DNA from: Acidimicrobiia bacterium
GTDB taxonomy: Bacteria; Actinomycetota; Acidimicrobiia; Acidimicrobiales; SKKL01
DNA: 44,860 bases
Assembly: GCA_041676705.1 (NCBI GenBank)
Contig: JBAYRL010000012.1
Location: forward strand, 1 to 44,860
Direction: 5' to 3'
Positions 40,959-44,860 of this stretch are shown in pieces. The notes under the pieces are model-generated. The model saw only the letters and a program-made list of their open reading frames with translations. It was not told the origin of the DNA and made no database searches. Every line of letters starts with the position of its first letter. Positions within the stretch are counted from its first letter, which is position 1. The translations under genes and the position numbers were made by a program.

Positions 40959-42989
40959 TTACCAGCCCGTATGGTTCCGATCAGTCCACACTAGCGCCGG
41001 GTCGAGAGTCGTTGCCCAGGCCACCAACGCAGAAATGAAAGACGCTACGGCGGCCACCATAACCCCGAGACCTACGATCGACCATGGCATCATGGCGGTT
41101 GGTTCAATCACGCTAAACCCCGTTGCGAGTATCACGCCTAGCATGAGCCCTGTAGCTGCCGCTGCGGCCACTGACAGGGCTGCCTCTTCTGCGGACACCC
41201 TTTGGACCAACAACCTCGAAGCGCCAACCGCTCCCAACCGAGAACGCCCAATGGCGGTGACCTGCGCTCGACCTATAAGTGCTGCTAGGAGTGCTACCGA
41301 TACAAAAACGCTTGTGATTTGCGCCGCACCCAGAATCCACGGCACCAAAGAGGACTCTTGGGGGTAGTTTCCCGACGAAACTCGCCAGTCCGGCGAAGCT
41401 GCATTTACTGCTAGCGACCGTATTTCTGCTTCTAAATTGGAACCGGTTCTCGAAGGAAAGATTGCCTCAGGATGATCCGGCGGACTCGACAAATCAAGAA
41501 CAACTGGTGGCCCCGGGCGTAAACCACTGACAACACCATCAATACAGCTAGCGCTTGGCTCAATTACGTGGATATCACGACATGCGCCATAGCCGTGCAA
41601 CGCGCCATCGTCACGGGGTTCACGTTCGAGTAGAACAACCGGGCTTTGGTAATACTCACCAACCTCCAGCGCTGCGTCCGACGCCAATCCGTACACGCTA
41701 AGCATCCGGTTTTGTTCAGTGGGCTCATCTTGTTGACGAGCAACTGCGACCCAGGCCATCGCCAACGGGATGAGGGCTCCAAGTAGCACCACCGCTCCGA
41801 GACTTTTTGCCGTCACTGTGGCATGCATCGCTAATGAGCGTCCCCCAAGCAACGCCACCGTCGAGCTCCGGAATCGAACCATAGCCATCCCAAGATCATG
41901 CAGCAGCGTGGGTAGATTCCGAATCAATCCGACGGTGGTCACAAGAACACCACCTATAAAAAGGCGAGGTCGTAATGCCCCGCTTGACGCTAAGACCGCA
42001 CCGACTACTAACCCCAGCCCTATCAAGAATAGATACGGTTTCCAAATGGGTCGACTAAACGAACTCACAGTTTTCCGAGGGCGAGGCCGCTGCAATAGAA
42101 ATGAGGCGATGGCAGCCAGCACGACCGTACCAACGATGGTTCCAACTGAGAGATACCAGGGTAGCGACAGATCAAAAGGCAAAACTGGTGTACCCACCAA
42201 TGGGACTGCCCGCAGATGAGGGGCGATTAGATACCACGAAAACGCACCGACGCACGCTCCGGGTAGCGCCATTACGATCCCGTCTGCCAGGGCAAGCCGC
42301 AATATACCTGCCTCGGAGACGCCCAAGGTGACCAAGGCTCTATTTCTTTGACTTTTTTCACTCCAGGTAACCGCAAACACCGCAATAACTGCTAGTAGGC
42401 CAGGCAAGATTATGCTCAGTACGGTTGCCAGGACAACTGGAAACCACTCAAGGTCGGCTCGATCACCTAAATACTCATAACGAGCCGCGCTAAGTTGCTC
42501 CGGAAGTGTGGCGACCTCATCATCGACAAGTCGATAGGCCACCAGTTCATCGGCTCGACCGACGCCGGCATCTCTCAAAGTGTCGGCCTCAGGAAATCGA
42601 TAAGCCAAAGTTGGATCATTTGCGATTTCCGCCATCAACCCCGGTGACAGAAACCAACCCGGCTGGGTATTCGGAGATAGGCCTGGCAATGAAGGTGCTC
42701 CAGGCCGAATTCGCCACCACACAACTAGAACGCTGCGGCCAGAGGGAAGTTTATCAAATTGAACAGCACGTTCGTAACTCGGCGCGACGCCTTCCGCAAC
42801 GGGCCGGAAATTTCGTGCTTCGACTCTGTCATTGATCCGGTTTGACATTTGCCATGCCGATGCCACTCCGCCACTAACGAACGACACCAATCCAATGACT
42901 ATGGTTGCGAGCAAAGGCTTAAACCGCGTTTTTGTTGGGCTGCCCCAGCTACTGCGCCACGCCAAACGAAGCAGGTAACGGTGATTCAT
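40959..42989 (-). CDS. FtsX/MacB-like ABC transporter permease
   Basis: 676 aa membrane protein with about ten predicted transmembrane helices. These include 26-47, 183-208, 233-256, 280-299, 319-336 and 394-416, and three near the C-terminus. Two FtsX-like halves are visible, each with a large extracytoplasmic segment (about 50-180 and 420-555). A motif near residues 212-232 (SQRNRALVTLGVSEAGILRLA) matches the coupling region after the first FtsX core helix. It overlaps the ATPase gene by four bases (ATGA). Such pairs export peptides or lipoproteins or act as mechanotransmitters. It converges on the radical SAM gene with a 75-base gap that shows no clear terminator. Confidence 0.88.
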   Translation of the reverse strand: MNHRYLLRLAWRSSWGSPTKTRFKPLLATIVIGLVSFVSGGVASAWQMSNRINDRVEARNFRPVAEGVAPSYERAVQFDKLPSGRSVLVVWWRIRPGAPSLPGLSPNTQPGWFLSPGLMAEIANDPTLAYRFPEADTLRDAGVGRADELVAYRLVDDEVATLPEQLSAARYEYLGDRADLEWFPVVLATVLSIILPGLLAVIAVFAVTWSEKSQRNRALVTLGVSEAGILRLALADGIVMALPGACVGAFSWYLIAPHLRAVPLVGTPVLPFDLSLPWYLSVGTIVGTVVLAAIASFLLQRPRPRKTVSSFSRPIWKPYLFLIGLGLVVGAVLASSGALRPRLFIGGVLVTTVGLIRNLPTLLHDLGMAMVRFRSSTVALLGGRSLAMHATVTAKSLGAVVLLGALIPLAMAWVAVARQQDEPTEQNRMLSVYGLASDAALEVGEYYQSPVVLLEREPRDDGALHGYGACRDIHVIEPSASCIDGVVSGLRPGPPVVLDLSSPPDHPEAIFPSRTGSNLEAEIRSLAVNAASPDWRVSSGNYPQESSLVPWILGAAQITSVFVSVALLAALIGRAQVTAIGRSRLGAVGASRLLVQRVSAEEAALSVAAAAATGLMLGVILATGFSVIEPTAMMPWSIVGLGVMVAAVASFISALVAWATTLDPALVWTDRNHTGW

Positions 42990-43642
42990 AATGGAACCAG
43001 CCGTTTCCCCCGAATTTTAAATTGTATGTCCGCGTAGGCAGCAATTTCAGGATCGTGCGTTACCAGCACTAAAGCGGCGTGTTCAGCTCGCGCCGTGGTG
43101 ATTAAGAGCCGAACAATTAGGTGAGCTAGGTCTTCGTCCAGCGCACCAGTGGGCTCGTCTGCAAGCAAAACGGGCGGACGTGCCGCAACGGCACGGGCTA
43201 TCGCCGCTCGCTGCAACTCGCCTCCCGACAACCTTCCGGGAAAGGAATTGGCATGCTCGCTAAGGGCAACAGCGTCTAGCAGCTCATTCACTCGTCCTGG
43301 ATTGGCCTTACCTTGCAACGCTAACTGTAGGCCAACATTTTCTGCCACCGTAAGCTCTGGTAGTAACTCACCAAATTGCAGCACGAGCCCAATTGAATGA
43401 AGCCGAAAATACGAGCGCTCTTTCGAACTCAGTCGCCCAACGTCTTTACCTGTAACAATCAAGGAGCCCGGTGTCAGGCTATGAAGGCCGGACAGTGCGT
43501 GAAGCAAGGTAGTCTTCCCCGAGCCGCTACGGCCCATAATCGCCACTGATTGGGACCGATCAACGTCCAAGTTGATCTCGCTCAATAGCAGGCGATCACC
43601 AATTTCAACATTTAAGTCACGACATTGGATGACTGCGCCCAT
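42986..43642 (-). CDS. ABC transporter ATP-binding protein (MacB/LolD type)
   Basis: 218 aa, single nucleotide-binding domain. Walker A GRSGSGKTT (37-45), Q-loop LVLQFGELLPELTVAENV (Q89), signature LSGGELQRAAIARA (138-151), Walker B VLLADEP (158-164) and H-loop H196 are all intact. Its length and the motif around the Q-loop fit the MacB/LolD/FtsE branch that works with FtsX-like permeases, here the overlapping downstream gene. It is divergent from the lipoprotein gene across a 144-base gap that must hold both promoters; I see no convincing boxes there. Confidence 0.95.
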   Translation of the reverse strand: MGAVIQCRDLNVEIGDRLLLSEINLDVDRSQSVAIMGRSGSGKTTLLHALSGLHSLTPGSLIVTGKDVGRLSSKERSYFRLHSIGLVLQFGELLPELTVAENVGLQLALQGKANPGRVNELLDAVALSEHANSFPGRLSGGELQRAAIARAVAARPPVLLADEPTGALDEDLAHLIVRLLITTARAEHAALVLVTHDPEIAAYADIQFKIRGKRLVPL

Positions 43643-43786
43643 AGCCCTACGCTGCCTTTGATCTGAAACGGAACGCTAGAAGGTTCTTTGATATAGCGCT
43701 GAATGCTGCTGGCTCACGCGAGGCTAACCCAAGTCAATAAGTATTCCACAGCAGCCACAGAATGAACCTTTGGTTAATCTGGATAG

Positions 43787-44197
43787 ATGCATGTTCGCTG
43801 GTTTAGAGCAGCAGTGGCTTTCTGTATCTTGGCCATGGTCATAGGGGGTGCCTGTTCAACTGGCACCCCCGCCACCTCCATCGAAGCGCAGCACGCGTCC
43901 GACGATCTTGAGGCGCAATGGCAAGACTATCTCGGTCCGAATCGACCTCTTCCACCTGAAAATGACCTCCAAGAGGCGCGCAGATTCTACGAATCAACCG
44001 AGCTTCCCGACCACTCTCTTCCGCAGGGCTTAGTTGAAATCAAGCTCTTGACGTCATTATGTATTGAATCTATGGGGTTCCCAATCGAAGATCGGTTGGA
44101 CCGACCCACCGTAATCAAGACCGGCATGTTCTTTCATCAGGCAGGTGACCAAGTCGAAAGGTTCGACGAAGTGAATTCGGCTTGTGAAATTGCCTAA
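43787..44197 (+). CDS. Small lipoprotein of unknown function
   Basis: 136 aa. A signal peptide of 22 residues ends in the lipobox VIGGAC with lipid-anchored C23. The mature part has two more cysteines, C92 (LCIESMGFP) and C133 near the end (NSACEIA), likely to form a disulfide. This Cys-x-Glu...Gly-Phe...Cys layout is seen in small actinobacterial lipoproteins without assigned function. No strong ribosome site is visible before the ATG. Divergent to the ABC transporter genes, it may be an extracytoplasmic partner. Confidence 0.75.
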   Translation: MHVRWFRAAVAFCILAMVIGGACSTGTPATSIEAQHASDDLEAQWQDYLGPNRPLPPENDLQEARRFYESTELPDHSLPQGLVEIKLLTSLCIESMGFPIEDRLDRPTVIKTGMFFHQAGDQVERFDEVNSACEIA

Positions 44198-44324
44198 TAC
44201 GACTTAGGCCTCTTAATGGGAACGGGACGTGAAGCCAATGAGCGCCATTCCTAGATTCGTTAGAAGACTGTCCCCGTCCATAAGCCCACTAAGAATCAGG
44301 CAACCGGGTAGACACACCGGAGGC
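44198..44324. other. Gap between lipoprotein and rpsJ terminator
   Basis: About 127 bases with no gene. GGGAACGGGACG (44218-44229) and GTCCCCGTCC can pair imperfectly, but there is no T run. I see no attachment site, direct repeat or transposase remnant at this island boundary. Confidence 0.4.
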
Positions 44325-44362
44325 TAAAAAGGCGTGAGGCCCTGGGGATGCCAGGGCCTCAC
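44325..44362 (-). terminator. Rho-independent terminator after rpsJ
   Basis: A perfect 12-bp stem, GTGAGGCCCTGG (44334-44345) with CCAGGGCCTCAC (44351-44362), has a 5-base loop and on the - strand is followed by GCCTTTTTAG. It ends the tuf-rpsJ transcript and so separates rpsJ from the rest of the S10 operon. Confidence 0.96.
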
Positions 44363-44386
44363 TTATTAGATTTGATCGCTTAGGCG

Positions 44387-44707
44387 TTAAGCCTGTTGGA
44401 TCTTGATTTCAATATCTACACCAGCTGGAAGATCCAGTCGCTGCAGGGAATCAACCGTCTTTTGGCTTGGATCAACAATGTCCAAGAGACGCTTGTGGAT
44501 GCGCATTTCGAAATGCTCACGGGAATCTTTGTCTACGTGAGGAGAACGAATCACGGTATAGCGATGCTTCTCTGTCGGCAGTGGGATTGGACCACGGATA
44601 GTGGCTTGGGTGCGAAGTACCGTCTCCACGATTTTGCGGGTGGAGAGGTCGATCACCTCGTGATCGTATGCCTTCAGTCGAATTCGGATCTTCTGTTCGT
44701 TAGCCAT
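44387..44707 (-). CDS. rpsJ: 30S ribosomal protein uS10
   Basis: 106 aa, S10/NusE, also a transcription antitermination factor. It has KIRIRLKAYDHEVIDLSTRKIVETVLRT, GPIPLPTEKHRYTVIRSPHVDKDSREHFEMR and DLPAGVDIEIKI. It starts 5 bases after the tuf stop. It is normally followed by rplC, but here by a terminator and the inserted block. Confidence 0.98.
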   Translation of the reverse strand: MANEQKIRIRLKAYDHEVIDLSTRKIVETVLRTQATIRGPIPLPTEKHRYTVIRSPHVDKDSREHFEMRIHKRLLDIVDPSQKTVDSLQRLDLPAGVDIEIKIQQA

Positions 44708-44712
44708 GTTAT

Positions 44713-44860
44713 TTAGCCGAGGATTTTGGTGACGCGGCCAGCACCAACAGTACGCCCACCCTCACGAATAGCAAACCGCAAACCCTCATCCATAGCAATC
44801 GGAGCAATCAACTCAACCCGCATCTCCGTATTATCACCAGGCATACACATCTCAGTACCC
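44713..44860 (-). CDS. tuf: Elongation factor Tu, C-terminal part
   Basis: The last 49 codons of EF-Tu; the rest lies beyond the window. The fragment reads MCMPGDNTEMRVELIAPIAM, then RFAIREGGRTVGAGRVTKIL and a final Gly, the standard domain 3 ending. The tuf-rpsJ junction is the common str-S10 operon boundary. Confidence 0.97.
   Translation of the reverse strand, partial: GTEMCMPGDNTEMRVELIAPIAMDEGLRFAIREGGRTVGAGRVTKILG

Noticed and set aside
41868..41880. A tRNA T-arm-like string (GGTTCGATTCCGG) on the - strand
   Set aside because: It lies inside the permease gene and encodes VRFRS; no acceptor, D or anticodon arm can be folded around it.
38805..44386. Island as a transposon or integrative element
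   Set aside because: No transposase, integrase, terminal repeats or target duplications are visible; composition looks similar to the flanks.

Overview
The window looks like part of the chromosome of an actinobacterium, most likely a moderate-GC member of the Acidimicrobiia. This is an inference from gene order and protein style, not from a marker-gene comparison. The order rplM-rpsI-glmM-glmS-acpS-nnr-alr-tsaE-tsaB-rimI-tsaD-groES-groEL is the actinobacterial arrangement. The GlmS is an oversized form, and the r-proteins S3 and L22 carry long acidic tails. No rRNA, tRNA, CRISPR array or recognisable transposase was found.

Region 1 (1-6256, + strand) is a peptide-type ABC uptake locus. It has two tandem paralogous lipoprotein substrate-binding proteins, each followed by its own Rho-independent terminator, then a DppB-like and a DppC-like permease and a strong terminator. 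No ATPase gene is present. Region 2 (6351-9272, - strand) holds a CoA-pyrophosphatase-type Nudix hydrolase and groES-groEL. Two tandem CIRCE-like dyads lie upstream of groES.

Region 3 (9358-22363, - strand) is a compact housekeeping run. It includes the t6A tRNA-modification genes tsaE, tsaB and tsaD with rimI, a P1-family peptidase, alanine racemase, a CBS protein, the NAD(P)HX repair enzyme and acpS. It also includes the two first-stage UDP-GlcNAc genes (a 1150-residue GlmS homologue and glmM) and rpsI/rplM. Cell-wall precursor supply, tRNA modification and protein folding are thus clustered.

Region 4 (22496-38804, - strand) is the S10-spc-alpha ribosomal superoperon in canonical order from rplC to rplQ and truA, with secY, adk, map, infA, rpmJ and rpoA inside. 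Two points stand out: a Rho-independent terminator between rplO and secY, and infA, whose only well-placed start is a CTG codon behind a perfect GGAGG.

Region 5 (about 38805-44324) is an insertion between rpsJ and rplC, which are normally adjacent. It contains a 96-residue Cys-free small protein and a radical SAM/SPASM enzyme on the + strand. These look like a precursor and maturase of a ribosomally made, modified peptide. A perfect stem-loop spans the small gene's stop codon. On the - strand there is a MacB/FtsX-type ABC transporter pair, and divergent from it a small lipoprotein gene. An 87-codon reading frame with a weak peptidoglycan-binding-like motif lies near rplC. rpsJ ends in its own terminator, so the S10 operon is transcriptionally split here. 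rpsJ and the 3' end of tuf close the window. This island is the best candidate for an undescribed system.
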